From the NCBI RefSeq assembly GCF_900451095.1, contig NZ_UGHV01000001.1, positions 1,550,001-1,614,000 of the forward strand: 64,000 bases of DNA, written 5' to 3'. Within the stretch, counting starts at the first letter, position 1; the number at the start of each line of letters is the position of its first letter. Under the pieces are notes generated by a model. The model was given only the letters and a program-made list of their open reading frames with translations, was not told the origin of the DNA and made no database searches. The stretch comes from Helicobacter canis. Lineage in GTDB: Bacteria; Campylobacterota; Campylobacteria; Campylobacterales; Helicobacteraceae. Positions 10,140-20,160 of the stretch are shown piece by piece. Position numbers and translations under genes: made by a program.

Positions 10140-10640
10140 CTAGTCGTGCTTACTCTTTGCGTTGTTGTGCAAAATTAATTGTCTAATTTCTTCAAAACGC
10201 GCGTGCAAATGCGGGTCTGTGGCGTGATTGATAAACGCACCATTTGCTGGCTCATCAAAGTGGCTTGCTATGGGTTTTTGAGAAGTGGGGTGCTGAAGAA
10301 TATGTCTAGGCACATAGCCAGAGATTTGGACATTTTGCATAAAGTTTTGCATTGATGTCTCTCCAATGCTTGCTAAAAAGGCTTTAAAAGTATCAGGATA
10401 GGATTTTAAACAATACATAATGTCTTTTTTTTTATAATGATTAAAGTTATAGGCGTGGCTTGGATGATTGAAGCAAAAGAGCAGTTTAGGTGGATTGTAG
10501 GAGATCGCTAGAAGTCCTTTTTGCATATCAGCTGGCAAGACATATTTAAGCTTCTCTAGATTCTCCCTAGAGTGCAGACGACTAGCAAGCGTGCTGTTGT
10601 TGGCAAAAAAAGAGGTGATGACTTGATGAATGGTTTTCAT
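10140..10640 (-). CDS. Small conserved protein, DUF721/DciA-like
   Basis: I recognise this only loosely. The 166 residues include LVLP-type core text, KLKYVLPADMQKGLLAISYN and LFCFNHPSHAYNFNH, recalling the DUF721 nucleic-acid-associated family. I took the ATG at 10640. A TTG at 10694 would extend it by 18 residues across a likely -10 (TACAAT about 9 bases before the ATG). If that promoter is real, the message would be almost leaderless. Its 5' end overlaps the divergent small lipoprotein gene by 15 bases. Confidence 0.6.
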   Translation of the reverse strand: MKTIHQVITSFFANNSTLASRLHSRENLEKLKYVLPADMQKGLLAISYNPPKLLFCFNHPSHAYNFNHYKKKDIMYCLKSYPDTFKAFLASIGETSMQNFMQNVQISGYVPRHILQHPTSQKPIASHFDEPANGAFINHATDPHLHARFEEIRQLILHNNAKSKHD

Positions 10641-10772
10641 AGGTTGATTGTAGCATATTTTCTTATGCTCCTTATGCAGGGGTGTGGATTTCAAGGAGAT
10701 CCTTACTATGGTGATCCTAGCACGGCAACAAGGTTTAATGATTTATCTGTTTTGGAAAATAAAATCGAGTAG
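10626..10772 (+). CDS. Small lipoprotein, LptM-like
   Basis: A 48-residue lipoprotein. A hydrophobic signal (LIVAYFLMLLM) ends in the lipobox LMQGC, and mature text begins CGFQGDPYYGDPS. The short CG-x-x-G-x-x-Y pattern resembles LptM/YifL-type lipoproteins (CGLKGPLY), which help LptD maturation in enterobacteria. That assignment is inference. GAGGTGA lies 6-7 bases before the ATG. It overlaps the start of the minus-strand DUF721-like gene head to head, so both are likely under mutual constraint. Confidence 0.65.
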   Translation: MNGFHRLIVAYFLMLLMQGCGFQGDPYYGDPSTATRFNDLSVLENKIE

Positions 10773-10798
10773 CAAGTCAAGTAGGCATATCCCAAAGT

Positions 10799-12256
10799 CT
10801 ATTTGACTTGTTTATAGATAGCTTGCATATAGGCTTTAGCTGGTGTATCGCGCACATAGATGATGGAATTATGTCCTAGACATAATTCGATGTGGTTAGG
10901 CTTATTTGGCTTGATTTTTGTCTTGCTAGAATCTTGCGTGGCTTTATCGCATTGCTTTAGTGTCAGTGTCGCTATGGGGGTGTTTTGGGCTGTTAGCTGG
11001 ATGGTTTGTGGATGTCGGTGGGGGATTTTGCTTAGCAATATTCGCTTAGGCAGCACGCTTGTTATGCGTAAGTCCGCACTTGTTGTTGCCATAGAGTAGG
11101 TAGAGCCAAGCACAGAGCCTAGTAGCCCTAGCAGTGGATCAACCTGATCAAGTGCGCTAGATACGCCCACTTGCATAGCAAGCTTAATGCTACTTGAGAC
11201 AAGTGCGCGCGTGCTTATGGCTTTAAGCTGTTTATCAAACTCAGTGGCGATGATAGAATCCACTTCTGCTAGCACTTCAAATGTCTTTGTAGAATCTAGT
11301 CTATACTCTTGTGCATAGCTTGGGATCGATTCTAGCTGCGGCAATGCTAAGCCAAAGTGAAAAAGCCCTTGAGCCGTGTAAAATGGCAGTGATATGCGCA
11401 ATTCGCTTTTTCTTACCTGCCTGCCTTCTTCAAGAATAATCCAAGTATAAGCCTGTTTGTTGCGCGTAAGAAAATGCTGCAAGTCATTAGCGATAGTTGG
11501 CGAGCGTGTGATCCCATAAGATTCTTTAAGATAGTCTAACCCCTTAGAATCCCCAGAGAGCAAAAATACTAATCCAGAGAGATAAGACACGCTTGGGTTG
11601 ATGAAGTTTTCAAACGCGCTAAATTGCTTGAGATTCCCATAATATTGCGTGAGAATACTATCGATTTCTCGGGTGGATTTGGATTGATCGATAATGCCAT
11701 TGGCACTGCTTTGGTTGTAGCGACTTTGTTCTTGCGCTAGAGCTTTAGATATTTGGCTAGTGTAGTATTCTTTGGCTCTTCTTTGGCGGTCATTGGCGCG
11801 ATTAAACTCCACTCTAGCACGGGCTTGATCGCCCTGTGCAAGATAGGCTAGAGCTTTATAGTAATTGACAAATATACTCTCATATATATTGCCACGATAC
11901 TCTCTTGCATTGTCATTTACAAGGGTGGATCCCACTTGAGAGAGTGTGGAAGCAAGCAGTCCTTCTTGCTCAAATGCCAAAAGTCTATTTTCGCTTTGAT
12001 CTAGGAGTGATAAGGTATCGGCGTTTTGGGTAGTAAAGCCACTTATCCCTGCTTGTATAAGCCATAAAAGATCATTGTTTTTAGCCTTTTTTTGTGCAAA
12101 CTTATGTGCTTTGTCGGCAGAGTGGTGGTAATAGATTCTACTAAAATGCTCTAATGTGGCGACATCTGTGGCACATCCTGTAAAGCAGCCAAGACAGATA
12201 CACAATGCCATTATGCAAGCAAAGTGCTTTGTGCAAAATAATACCCATAGTCGCAT
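10799..12256 (-). CDS. Predicted lipoprotein, COG3014-like
   Basis: This 485-residue protein begins with a lipoprotein signal ending CFTGCATD, so it is expected in the periplasm on a membrane anchor. The N-terminal half is helical and repeat-like (YESIFVNYYKALAYLAQGDQARARVEF), resembling TPR hairpins. The C-terminal half is beta-rich. A glycine-rich amphipathic stretch lies at LLGLLGSVLGSTYSM. I recall similar uncharacterised lipoproteins in Proteobacteria. It faces the typA gene across 160 bases. Confidence 0.65.
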   Translation of the reverse strand: MRLWVLFCTKHFACIMALCICLGCFTGCATDVATLEHFSRIYYHHSADKAHKFAQKKAKNNDLLWLIQAGISGFTTQNADTLSLLDQSENRLLAFEQEGLLASTLSQVGSTLVNDNAREYRGNIYESIFVNYYKALAYLAQGDQARARVEFNRANDRQRRAKEYYTSQISKALAQEQSRYNQSSANGIIDQSKSTREIDSILTQYYGNLKQFSAFENFINPSVSYLSGLVFLLSGDSKGLDYLKESYGITRSPTIANDLQHFLTRNKQAYTWIILEEGRQVRKSELRISLPFYTAQGLFHFGLALPQLESIPSYAQEYRLDSTKTFEVLAEVDSIIATEFDKQLKAISTRALVSSSIKLAMQVGVSSALDQVDPLLGLLGSVLGSTYSMATTSADLRITSVLPKRILLSKIPHRHPQTIQLTAQNTPIATLTLKQCDKATQDSSKTKIKPNKPNHIELCLGHNSIIYVRDTPAKAYMQAIYKQVK

Positions 12257-12380
12257 TTGTATCCTTGCGTGTGATTGGTGTGCTAGATACTCTTATTTTG
12301 GGCATTATAGCAAGATTTTTATGTGGATTCTCTCTAGATTTATGCCGCGTTTTATATTATAAATTTCAATAAATGTATGC

Positions 12381-12386
12381 TACAAT
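12381..12386 (+). promoter_or_regulatory. Predicted -10 box for typA
   Basis: TACAAT within TATGCTACAATCCCG fits the Helicobacter sigma-80 -10 consensus, and similar boxes precede rpsO and the histidine kinase. It lies 31 bases before the chosen typA ATG at 12418. This argues against the upstream in-frame ATG at 12373. Confidence 0.6.
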
Positions 12387-12417
12387 CCCGCTCCCAATCC
12401 CACTAGAGAGTTTATCA

Positions 12418-14223
12418 ATGCAAAATATACGAAATATCGCAGTAATAGCACACGTAGATCACGGCAAAACGACATTAGTTGATGGGCTTTTGAGCCAGTC
12501 TGGCACTTTTGGAGAGCGCGAGAAAGTCGATGAGCGCGTAATGGATTCTAACGATTTAGAAAGAGAGCGTGGGATCACGATACTCTCTAAAAATACAGCA
12601 ATTACCTACAAAGATACTAAGATCAATATTATAGACACGCCCGGGCACGCAGATTTTGGCGGAGAGGTGGAGCGAGTGCTAAAAATGGTTGATGGTGTCT
12701 TGCTGCTTGTAGATGCACAAGAAGGCGTTATGCCACAGACAAAGTTTGTCGTCAAAAAGGCTTTAAGTTTTGGGATCCGCCCCATTGTCGTGGTAAATAA
12801 AATCGACAAGCCCGCCGCAGAGCCTGATAGAGTTGTTGATGAAGTCTTTGATCTTTTTGTTGCTATGGGTGCTAGCGATGAGCAGCTGGATTTCCCGGTG
12901 GTGTATGCTGCTGCGCGTGATGGCTATGCGATAAAAGACCTTAATGACCCTAAGGAGAACCTAGAGCCATTGTTTGAAACGATTTTAAAGTATGTCCCTG
13001 CTCCTAGTGGTAGCGTAGAAAATGCCTTGCAAATGCAAATATTCACTCTTGATTATGATAATTATGTAGGGAAAATTGGCATTGCGCGGGTGTTTAATGG
13101 GCGTGTGAAAAAGAATGAGAGTGTAATGCTTGCCAAAAGTGATGGTGAGAAAGAGACAGGGCGCATCACAAAGCTCATTGGCTTTATGGGATTAGCGCGC
13201 ACAGAGATAGAATCTGCTGAAGCAGGAGATATTGTAGCTATTGCTGGGTTTAATGCCATTGATGTGGGGGATTCTATCGTTGATCCAAACAATCCTATGC
13301 CACTAGATCCTATGCACTTAGAAGAGCCTACAATGAGTGTGTATTTTGCGGTCAATGATAGTCCGTTAGCAGGCTTAGAGGGCAAGCATGTAACAGTAAA
13401 TAAACTAAAAGATAGATTACTTAAAGAAATGCAGACTAATATCGCTATGCGCTGTGAAGAAATGGGCGAAGGGAAATTTCGCGTGAGTGGTAGAGGTGAG
13501 CTGCAAATCACGATTTTAGCCGAGAATCTACGGCGTGAAGGGTTTGAGTTTAGCATCTCGCGACCAGAAGTTATCATTAAAGAAATCGGTGGGGCTAAAT
13601 GCGAGCCTTTTGAGCATCTTGTCATTGATACGCCACAGGATTTTAGTGGAGCGATTATCGAGCGACTTGGCAAGCGTAAGGCTGAAATGAAAGCGATGAA
13701 TCCTATGGGCGATGGCTACACGAGGCTAGAGTTTGAAATCCCAGCAAGAGGGCTTATAGGCTATCGTAGCGAGTTTTTGACTGATACGAAAGGCGAGGGG
13801 ATTATGAATCATAGCTTTTTGGAGTTTCGTCCATTTAGTGGCAATGTAGAATCTCGTAAAAATGGTGCGCTTATTTCTATGGAAAATGGTGAAGCGACAG
13901 GCTTTTCGCTCTTTAATATCCAAGAAAGAGGTGTGTTGTTTATCACACCACAGACCAAAGTGTATGTGGGAATGGTAATAGGCGAGCATAGTCGCGATAA
14001 TGATTTAGATGTCAATCCCATTAAGGCAAAACATTTGACAAATATGCGCGCAAGTGGGAGTGATGATGCCATTAAGCTTGTGCCCCCACGAGATCTTACC
14101 TTGGAGCGCGCGCTAGAGTGGATAGAAGAAGATGAGATTTTAGAGGTTACGCCAAGTAATGTCCGCATTCGCAAAAAGATCCTTGAGCCAAATTTGCGCA
14201 AGCGGGCTGCCAGCAAGAAATAG
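12418..14223 (+). CDS. typA: Ribosome-associated GTPase TypA/BipA
   Basis: TypA is a translational GTPase related to EF-G that acts on ribosomes under stress and low temperature. The protein starts [19 protein letters not shown], which holds the G1 loop. [14 protein letters not shown] (G3) and [13 protein letters not shown] (G4) follow, then the EF-G-like domains and the TypA C-terminal domain ([26 protein letters not shown] region). The 601 residues match the family. Start 12418 is chosen because homologues begin there and the promoter overlaps the longer reading. Confidence 0.97.
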   Translation: MQNIRNIAVIAHVDHGKTTLVDGLLSQSGTFGEREKVDERVMDSNDLERERGITILSKNTAITYKDTKINIIDTPGHADFGGEVERVLKMVDGVLLLVDAQEGVMPQTKFVVKKALSFGIRPIVVVNKIDKPAAEPDRVVDEVFDLFVAMGASDEQLDFPVVYAAARDGYAIKDLNDPKENLEPLFETILKYVPAPSGSVENALQMQIFTLDYDNYVGKIGIARVFNGRVKKNESVMLAKSDGEKETGRITKLIGFMGLARTEIESAEAGDIVAIAGFNAIDVGDSIVDPNNPMPLDPMHLEEPTMSVYFAVNDSPLAGLEGKHVTVNKLKDRLLKEMQTNIAMRCEEMGEGKFRVSGRGELQITILAENLRREGFEFSISRPEVIIKEIGGAKCEPFEHLVIDTPQDFSGAIIERLGKRKAEMKAMNPMGDGYTRLEFEIPARGLIGYRSEFLTDTKGEGIMNHSFLEFRPFSGNVESRKNGALISMENGEATGFSLFNIQERGVLFITPQTKVYVGMVIGEHSRDNDLDVNPIKAKHLTNMRASGSDDAIKLVPPRDLTLERALEWIEEDEILEVTPSNVRIRKKILEPNLRKRAASKK

Positions 14224-14257
14224 CACGCATTATTGATACCATTGCAAAGGAGTGAGA

Positions 14258-14893
14258 ATGGATAATGGTTTTATCCAAGCGATGCGTTTTCGGCACGCTT
14301 GTAAGAAATTTGATGAGACAAGGTCGATCCCAGCTGATGTGTTTGAGGCAATCCTAGAATCTGGCAGACTTTCGCCAAGCTCTTTTGGTATGGAGCCTAC
14401 GCGATTGCTAGTAGTAAGAGATAAGAAAAAAAAAGAGCAGCTAAAGGCTTTGTGCTGGAATCAAGATCAAATCACCCAAGCCAGCGAGCTTGTGATATAT
14501 CTTTCTAAAATTGCAGATATGCAGAGCGATAGTAATTATGCAATGTGGAGTTTTATGCGTAAAGGTATCAATATCGATCGTATTAAGGCATATAAAGATG
14601 AGCGATATAAGGGCTTTTTGCAGGCTAATGGTTATATAGATAGCCAAAGTATTTTTCAATGGAGTGCTAGGCAAGCGTATATAACAGCAAGCTCTATGAT
14701 GAATTGCGCGGCGTATTTGGGCGTGGATTCCTGTGCAATAGAAGGGTTTGAGAAAGACAATGTTGAGAAGTCTTTAGCTCTTGATACATTTGATTATCAA
14801 GTGGCGTTGATTATGACTTTTGGCTATCGGTTAGAAGCACCTAAAAGACCAGCCCCACGCATTAGTATGAATGAATTTGTGCAATACATATAG
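14258..14893 (+). CDS. NAD(P)H nitroreductase, FrxA-like
   Basis: A 211-residue flavin nitroreductase. CKKFDETR near the N-terminus and SGRLSPSSFGMEPTR match the FMN-binding part of the family, and LGVDSCAIEGFEKDNVE matches its C-terminal part. From memory the pattern is closer to H. pylori FrxA than to RdxA. Both can reduce metronidazole in H. pylori, and whether this one does is inference. AAGGAG lies 7 bases before the ATG at 14258, so the GTG at 14252 is unlikely. Confidence 0.88.
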   Translation: MDNGFIQAMRFRHACKKFDETRSIPADVFEAILESGRLSPSSFGMEPTRLLVVRDKKKKEQLKALCWNQDQITQASELVIYLSKIADMQSDSNYAMWSFMRKGINIDRIKAYKDERYKGFLQANGYIDSQSIFQWSARQAYITASSMMNCAAYLGVDSCAIEGFEKDNVEKSLALDTFDYQVALIMTFGYRLEAPKRPAPRISMNEFVQYI

Positions 14894-14904
14894 GGAGATA
14901 TACA

Positions 14905-17286
14905 ATGGCAATGACAGGTATAAAGGTAGTAAAAAGAAGTGGGCGCATAGAAACACTTGATATACGCAAGATCCAAAAATACACCGCAAGTGCTATTGCG
15001 GGTTTAAGTGGCGTGAGTCAAAGTGACTTGGAGCTTGATGCAAAACTACACTTTAAAGATGGTATTACGACTAAAGAAATCCAGCAAGCTCTCATCAAAG
15101 CAGCAGTCGATAAAATCGACATTGATGCGCCAAATTGGACATTTGTCGCGGCGCGATTGTTTCTCTATGATTTATATCATCGCGTGAGTAGATTCACTGG
15201 CTATAAAAGCTTGCGAGAGTATTTTGAAAAAGCTGAAAAGGCAGGGCGAGTTGTCATAGGATTAAAGGAAAAGTTTGATTTGGATTTGCTTAACTCCCAC
15301 ATTGCGCCAGAGCGTGATTTGCAATTTAATTATCTTGGGATTAAAACACTATATGATCGCTATTTGATCAAAGATGCAGGTGGCGAGCCTATCGAACTAC
15401 CACAGCATATGTTTATGGCGATTGCAATGTTTCTAGCACAAAATGAACAAAATCCAAATGAATGGGCGATTAAGTTTTATGATTTAATTTCAAAATTTGA
15501 AGTTGTCTGTGCGACCCCAACTTTAGCCAATGCGCGCACACCAAGACATCAACTAAGCTCTTGCTTCATAGGAAGCACGCCGGATAATATTGAAGGTATT
15601 TTTGATGCATATAAAGAAATGGCGTTGCTTAGTAAGTATGGTGGTGGTATCGGCTGGGACTACTCCAAGGTAAGGGGACTTGGAAGTTTTATCGATGGAC
15701 ATAAGCGTGCTGCGGGTGGTGTCGTGCCATTTTTAAAGATCACCAATGATGTAGCCATCGCCGTAGATCAGCTTGGCACGCGTAAGGGTGCTATTGCTAC
15801 TTATTTGGAGATTTGGCATTTTGATGTAACGGATTTTATTGATTTGCGTAAAAATTCTGGCGAAGAGCGCAGGCGCACACACGATCTATTTCCAGCATTG
15901 TGGATTCCAGATTTGTTTATGAAGCGTGTGGCAGAAGATAGACTCTGGACATTGTTTGATCCCTATCAATGTCCAGAGCTTACGGAACTGTATGGAGAAG
16001 AGTTTGAAAAGCGTTATATCGAGCTAGAAAATGACTCAAGTATCATTAAAGAAGAAATTAGAGCAAAAGATCTATGGAAAAAGATTTTAGTCAATTATTT
16101 TGAAACAGGCTTGCCATTTTTATGCTTCAAAGATAACGCCAATCGCGCAAACCCCAATAAACATGCTGGCATTATCCGCAGCTCAAATCTCTGCACAGAG
16201 ATATTCCAAAATACCGCGCCAAGCCATTATAAAATAGAAATAGAATTTGAAGATGGCAATAAGGAAATATTTGAAGAAAGCGATATGATCACCACCGATG
16301 TTGGGCTGACTAAAAAGGCAAATAAGCTAACAAGTCTAGATTCTATCAATGGTAAAAAAATATTCATTACTCAAAAAATCCAAGAAGGTGGGCTGACAGC
16401 AGTCTGCAATCTTGCAAGCATTAACCTTAGTAGAATCCATACGAAAGAAGACATTGAGCGTGTGGTGCCCATAGCCATTAGAATGCTTGATAATGTGATT
16501 GATCTAAACTTCTATCCTAATCGCAAAGTCAAAACGACAAACTTGCTCAATCGAGCCGTGGGGCTTGGTGTAATGGGCGAAGCAGAATTGCTTGCTACAG
16601 AGAAGATACATTGGGGTTCACAAGAGCATTTGTGTAAAATTGATGAGCTTATGGAAATGATAAGCTATAACGCTATTTTAGCTAGCTCCAATCTTGCCAA
16701 AGAGCGTGGTAGCTACCCGCAGTTTGAAGGATCAAATTGGAGTAAGGGGATATTCCCCATTGATTTGGCAAACAAAGAAGCCTTAAAGCTTGTGGATAGA
16801 GGGGGGCTTTTTAGCTTGAGTTGTGATTGGCAGAATCTACGAGAGATTGTGCGCACAAATGGTATGCGCAATGGCTATCTTATGGCAATTGCTCCTACTA
16901 GCTCTATTAGCATTCTTGTGGGGACGACACAAACCATTGAGCCAATTTATCGCAAAAAATGGTCTGAAGAAAATCTAAGTGGGCTTATTCCTGTGGTTGC
17001 GCCAAGACTCACACTAGATACTTGGGAGTATTATAAGAGTGCGTATGATTTGGATCAGCGTGATATTATCAAAGCTGCTGCAGTGCGGCAAAAATGGATT
17101 GACCAAGGGCAAAGCACAAATATCTTTATCAAGTTAAAAGATGTTAGTGTCAGTGGCAAGATGCTACACGAGATCTATTCACTTGCTTGGAAGCTTGGAC
17201 TAAAATCTACATACTATCTCCGTTCTCAAAGCCCAGAGGCAGAGGAAGTGCTAGATAGAAGCATTGAGTGTGTAAATTGTCAATAA
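14905..17286 (+). CDS. nrdA: Class Ia ribonucleotide reductase alpha subunit
   Basis: NrdA makes deoxyribonucleotides aerobically with the NrdB radical subunit, which is not in this window. The 793 residues begin with a partial ATP-cone (VVKRSGRIETLDIRKIQKYT). They carry the substrate motif ATPTLANARTPRHQLSSCF, the cysteine motif FQNTAP near SSNLCTEI, and a redox tail ending ECVNCQ. GGGAGATATACA precedes the ATG. It lies 11 bases after the nitroreductase and 6 before purE. Confidence 0.96.
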   Translation: MAMTGIKVVKRSGRIETLDIRKIQKYTASAIAGLSGVSQSDLELDAKLHFKDGITTKEIQQALIKAAVDKIDIDAPNWTFVAARLFLYDLYHRVSRFTGYKSLREYFEKAEKAGRVVIGLKEKFDLDLLNSHIAPERDLQFNYLGIKTLYDRYLIKDAGGEPIELPQHMFMAIAMFLAQNEQNPNEWAIKFYDLISKFEVVCATPTLANARTPRHQLSSCFIGSTPDNIEGIFDAYKEMALLSKYGGGIGWDYSKVRGLGSFIDGHKRAAGGVVPFLKITNDVAIAVDQLGTRKGAIATYLEIWHFDVTDFIDLRKNSGEERRRTHDLFPALWIPDLFMKRVAEDRLWTLFDPYQCPELTELYGEEFEKRYIELENDSSIIKEEIRAKDLWKKILVNYFETGLPFLCFKDNANRANPNKHAGIIRSSNLCTEIFQNTAPSHYKIEIEFEDGNKEIFEESDMITTDVGLTKKANKLTSLDSINGKKIFITQKIQEGGLTAVCNLASINLSRIHTKEDIERVVPIAIRMLDNVIDLNFYPNRKVKTTNLLNRAVGLGVMGEAELLATEKIHWGSQEHLCKIDELMEMISYNAILASSNLAKERGSYPQFEGSNWSKGIFPIDLANKEALKLVDRGGLFSLSCDWQNLREIVRTNGMRNGYLMAIAPTSSISILVGTTQTIEPIYRKKWSEENLSGLIPVVAPRLTLDTWEYYKSAYDLDQRDIIKAAAVRQKWIDQGQSTNIFIKLKDVSVSGKMLHEIYSLAWKLGLKSTYYLRSQSPEAEEVLDRSIECVNCQ

Positions 17287-17292
17287 GGAGAA

Positions 17293-17802
17293 ATGATGGA
17301 TTTTGTTAGCGTGATTATGGGTAGCAAGAGTGATTATGAAATTATGCGACATTGTTTGCAGGCGTTAGAGTCGTTTTCTATCCCGTATGAAGTGCTAATT
17401 AGCTCCGCGCATAGAAGCCCTGATAGGACAAAAGATTATATCAAACAAGCAGAATCCAAAGGTGCAAAAGTATTTATCTGTGCGGCTGGTATGGCGGCTC
17501 ATTTGGCTGGGGCAGTGTGTGCGCAAACGACAAAGCCTGTCATAGGAGTCCCGCTATCTGGTGGAGTGCTTGATGGGCTTGATGCTTTGCTCTCTACTGT
17601 GCAAATGCCCGGAGGTATGCCGGTAGCTTGTATGGCTGTGGGTAAGGCTGGTGCGCTCAATGCTGCGTATATGGCGGTGCAGATTCTAGCTATTGGTAAT
17701 AAGGACTTAGCGGAAAAATTGCTTGCAGATAGGGCGGCAAAAGTTGTGCAAATTGAGCAAGATTCTAAAAGCATTGAAGTGAGACTACCAAATAGGGGGT
17801 AA
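17293..17802 (+). CDS. purE: N5-CAIR mutase
   Basis: PurE converts N5-carboxyaminoimidazole ribonucleotide to CAIR, the substrate of PurC. The 169 residues start with [12 protein letters not shown] and carry the conserved SAHRSPD and IGVPLSGG, a class I PurE pattern. AAGGAGAA precedes the double ATG. It is separated from purC, purS and purQ by 9 kb and follows nrdA, so nucleotide genes are grouped here by theme. Confidence 0.96.
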   Translation: MMDFVSVIMGSKSDYEIMRHCLQALESFSIPYEVLISSAHRSPDRTKDYIKQAESKGAKVFICAAGMAAHLAGAVCAQTTKPVIGVPLSGGVLDGLDALLSTVQMPGGMPVACMAVGKAGALNAAYMAVQILAIGNKDLAEKLLADRAAKVVQIEQDSKSIEVRLPNRG

Positions 17803-17803
17803 T

Positions 17804-18292
17804 ATGGAAGCAAAAAACGCTGCGTGGTTGGAGTTTAGCGAATTTATCAAGCTTTCTGGTCTTGAAGAGCAAAAAGTAAAAGAGATGATCGAAAATGGCT
17901 CTATCGCAAGCAAGGAAGAAGATGGGCAGATCTTCATCGAAGCACAAAGCAGCACAAATGCACTAGTCAATCGCGTGCAGACAGGACTAACTAGTGCAGA
18001 GGCTAATGGCGTGGCTTATGACCCTGTCTTTGTCGAGCGCACGATCCATACTATTATGGGTTTGCACGAGAAGGTCATTGGAGCCAAAGATGAAACAATC
18101 AGTGCTTTTAAAAGTGAAAATAGTTTTTTAAAAGAAGCATTGATTTCTATGCAAGAAGTCTATGATGATGACAAAAAGACCATTGATGTAATGCGCGAAG
18201 AGCTAAAATCCGCTAGAGAAGAGCTAGAGTTTATGAAGCGTAAATATCGGCTTATGTGGGGGAAAGTCTCTGATCTTAGCGGAAATAAATAG
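17804..18292 (+). CDS. DUF3972-type coiled-coil protein
   Basis: A 162-residue protein of unknown function that I recall as a Helicobacter/Campylobacter family (DUF3972). The first 45 residues look like a small DNA-binding-like module ([27 protein letters not shown]). A heptad-rich helix runs from about 85 to 155 ([22 protein letters not shown] onward, stated in part). It starts one base after purE stops, and its stop touches the GTG of the next gene, so purE-DUF3972-DUF89 are probably co-translated. Confidence 0.7.
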   Translation: MEAKNAAWLEFSEFIKLSGLEEQKVKEMIENGSIASKEEDGQIFIEAQSSTNALVNRVQTGLTSAEANGVAYDPVFVERTIHTIMGLHEKVIGAKDETISAFKSENSFLKEALISMQEVYDDDKKTIDVMREELKSAREELEFMKRKYRLMWGKVSDLSGNK

Positions 18293-19147
18293 GTGCAAGC
18301 GACACAAGAATGCCTAGCTTGCCTACACAAGCAAGCTAGGCGCACTATATTGCATCATATAAAAACCCAAGCCCATATCACTCTACCCATACCCCAAGCT
18401 CCGCCATCTTGCCCTCCGCCAAAGCTTGCGATAGATGTTTATAGGGCGATTGGGGATTTTGTCGCAAAGATGGATTTATATCACGACCAAAAGATTGCAA
18501 GCATACAAAAGGCAAAAATAGCACTAGAGCAAATCAAAGCACATACTGATATGCCACACACACTAGAATCTGCAATTAAGCTCGCAGCACTTGGCAATAT
18601 CATCGACTATGGCAGTGCAGATGAATTTGATATAGAATCGTGTTTATTTGATATGGATTCTATGGAGTTTGCTATCTATGATATAAGCAATTTAAAGCAG
18701 CGATTAGCTAGCGCACGGGAGCTTGTATATATTGGCGATAATGCTGGAGAAGATGTGTTTGATAGTGAGTGCATAAAGCTTGTAATGCAGCTGTATCCGC
18801 AGCTTAAGGTGTATTACTTCACGCGTGGCGCACCTATCATCAATGACATTACTTTGCAAGATTTGCGCGATAATCACTCGCCAATTTTAGAGATATGTGA
18901 AGTGGTGGATTCTGGGGTGCGCTCGCCGGGGTTTTTGTATGATGATGCTAGCGCGTATGCTAGGGGTTTGTATGATAGGGCTGATGTGGTTTTGGCAAAG
19001 GGTATGGGGAATTTTGAGTGTTTAGAAGATAAAGCTGATCCTAGAGTGTTTTTGCTTTTTAAGATTAAGTGCGCGGTGGTGGCAAATTTTTTGCAACATA
19101 CACAAGGTAAATTTGTGCTAAAAAATCTAGCCCCAGAATCTATATAG
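18293..19147 (+). CDS. DUF89 damage-control phosphatase-like protein
   Basis: A 284-residue member of the DUF89/ARMT1 superfamily of metal-dependent phosphatases that remove harmful sugar-phosphate and related metabolites. The N-terminal ECLACLHKQARR is the usual Cys motif. YIGDNAGEDVFD and TRGAPIINDIT form the metal and phosphate site, and DVVLAKGMGNFECL closes it. The actual substrate is unknown. The start is GTG directly after the previous stop. A perfect 11-bp inverted repeat lies inside codons 7-17. Confidence 0.85.
   Translation: MQATQECLACLHKQARRTILHHIKTQAHITLPIPQAPPSCPPPKLAIDVYRAIGDFVAKMDLYHDQKIASIQKAKIALEQIKAHTDMPHTLESAIKLAALGNIIDYGSADEFDIESCLFDMDSMEFAIYDISNLKQRLASARELVYIGDNAGEDVFDSECIKLVMQLYPQLKVYYFTRGAPIINDITLQDLRDNHSPILEICEVVDSGVRSPGFLYDDASAYARGLYDRADVVLAKGMGNFECLEDKADPRVFLLFKIKCAVVANFLQHTQGKFVLKNLAPESI
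18312..18341. repeat. 11-bp perfect inverted repeat inside DUF89 start
   Basis: GCCTAGCTTGC and GCAAGCTAGGC flank an 8-base loop, 19 bases after the GTG start. In the message it would form a strong hairpin just inside the coding region, which could slow translation or transcription. It encodes the conserved Cys-containing motif, so the symmetry could be partly coincidence. Confidence 0.75.
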
Positions 19148-19167
19148 AATCCACATAAAGGAAATGT

Positions 19168-20022
19168 ATGCGCAGATATTGGATTTTACTTCTTGCCTGT
19201 GCGATCCTTGCAGTAGCTCTAGAATCCACCGCAAAGGCTAATGGCACTCACGCCACACATACTGCCTATAATGGCAAGCTTTTTATCGCTTATAGCAGTA
19301 GTCCCAATCCCACCCCGCTAGCAATAGATAAGCGCACAATCACTTGGCTTAAGCACCCGACACAACCTAAGCAAAAAATCGCTCTAGTGCCTATTGGCTA
19401 TCATACTAAGCCTGCAGTAGTGCGACTATCTAGTGATTTGGCAATCACTATCCAGCAAGCACCCTACAAACAAGAGTCCATCAAAGTCCTAGACAGCAGT
19501 AAAATCCACCCAAGCAAGAAAGAGCAAAAACGCATTGCCAAAGAGCGTGAAGAGGTATTAGCGATCTATAAACACAACCGCAAAGCCACCTACTGGACAA
19601 AGCCATTTGCCTATCCGGTAAAGCGCGTTACTATCACAAGCCCCTTTGGCGGTGCGCGTGTATTTAATGGCGAAGTGCATAGCTTCCATAGTGGGACAGA
19701 TTTTCGAGCACCGCAAGGCACACCGATTTATGCGGTGAATGATGGGGTGGTGGTGCTGGCTAAGGATCGATTTATATCGGGAAAGTCGGTTGTGATTGAT
19801 CACGGCAATGGGATTTATACGACATATTTTCATAATAGCAAGCTTTTGGTGCGTGCTGGAAAGTTTGTGCGCAAGGGTGAGAAAATCGCCCTAAGCGGTG
19901 CGACAGGCAGGGTAAGTGGAGCGCATTTGCATTTTGGCGTGGTGTGTAATGGCGTGCAGATTGATCCACTAGACTTCATCAAGCAAATCAACGCGCTTTT
20001 TGGCGTGTCTAGTAGTATTTAG
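19168..20022 (+). CDS. M23 family peptidoglycan endopeptidase
   Basis: A LytM-type metallopeptidase that cuts peptidoglycan cross-links in the periplasm. The 284 residues start with a signal peptide (WILLLACAILAVALESTAKA). The M23 domain lies at about residues 150-270, with zinc-ligand motifs HSGTDFRA and HLHFGVV. In Helicobacter and Campylobacter such enzymes set the helical cell shape. Which of those proteins this corresponds to I cannot say. AAAGGAAA precedes the ATG. A copy of the GATTCTA motif encodes ALESTAK in the signal region. Confidence 0.92.
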   Translation: MRRYWILLLACAILAVALESTAKANGTHATHTAYNGKLFIAYSSSPNPTPLAIDKRTITWLKHPTQPKQKIALVPIGYHTKPAVVRLSSDLAITIQQAPYKQESIKVLDSSKIHPSKKEQKRIAKEREEVLAIYKHNRKATYWTKPFAYPVKRVTITSPFGGARVFNGEVHSFHSGTDFRAPQGTPIYAVNDGVVVLAKDRFISGKSVVIDHGNGIYTTYFHNSKLLVRAGKFVRKGEKIALSGATGRVSGAHLHFGVVCNGVQIDPLDFIKQINALFGVSSSI

Positions 20023-20033
20023 AGCGTGCTTAG

Positions 20034-20058
20034 CTAGAATCTAAAAAGTGGATTCTAG
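20034..20058. terminator. Inverted GATTCTAG pair after M23 gene
   Basis: CTAGAATC and GATTCTAG form perfect 8-bp arms around a 9-base loop, 11 bases after the M23 stop. It could act as a transcription terminator, although no clean T-run follows. It also fits the dispersed-motif family. Confidence 0.55.
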
Positions 20059-20119
20059 TTTAAGACTAGGGTAGGGCACTCAAGTTAGAATCCACTGTTT
20101 GTGTGCTTGTGTTTTTTGT

Positions 20120-20160
20120 GGATTGCCACGCCACTGCTAGCGTAGTGTCTCGCAATGACA
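20120..20160. repeat. ATTGC palindromic element, copy 1
   Basis: The ends GGATTGCCACG and TCTCGCAATGACA are shared with nine other copies in the window. The inner part is an imperfect stem (CACTGCT against AGCGTAGTG). It lies in a gap between convergent genes. Confidence 0.8.

Noticed and set aside
13062-13673. 203-codon open frame antisense to typA
   Set aside because: Its low-complexity Ser/Pro/Leu text is the usual shadow of a conserved gene on the other strand.
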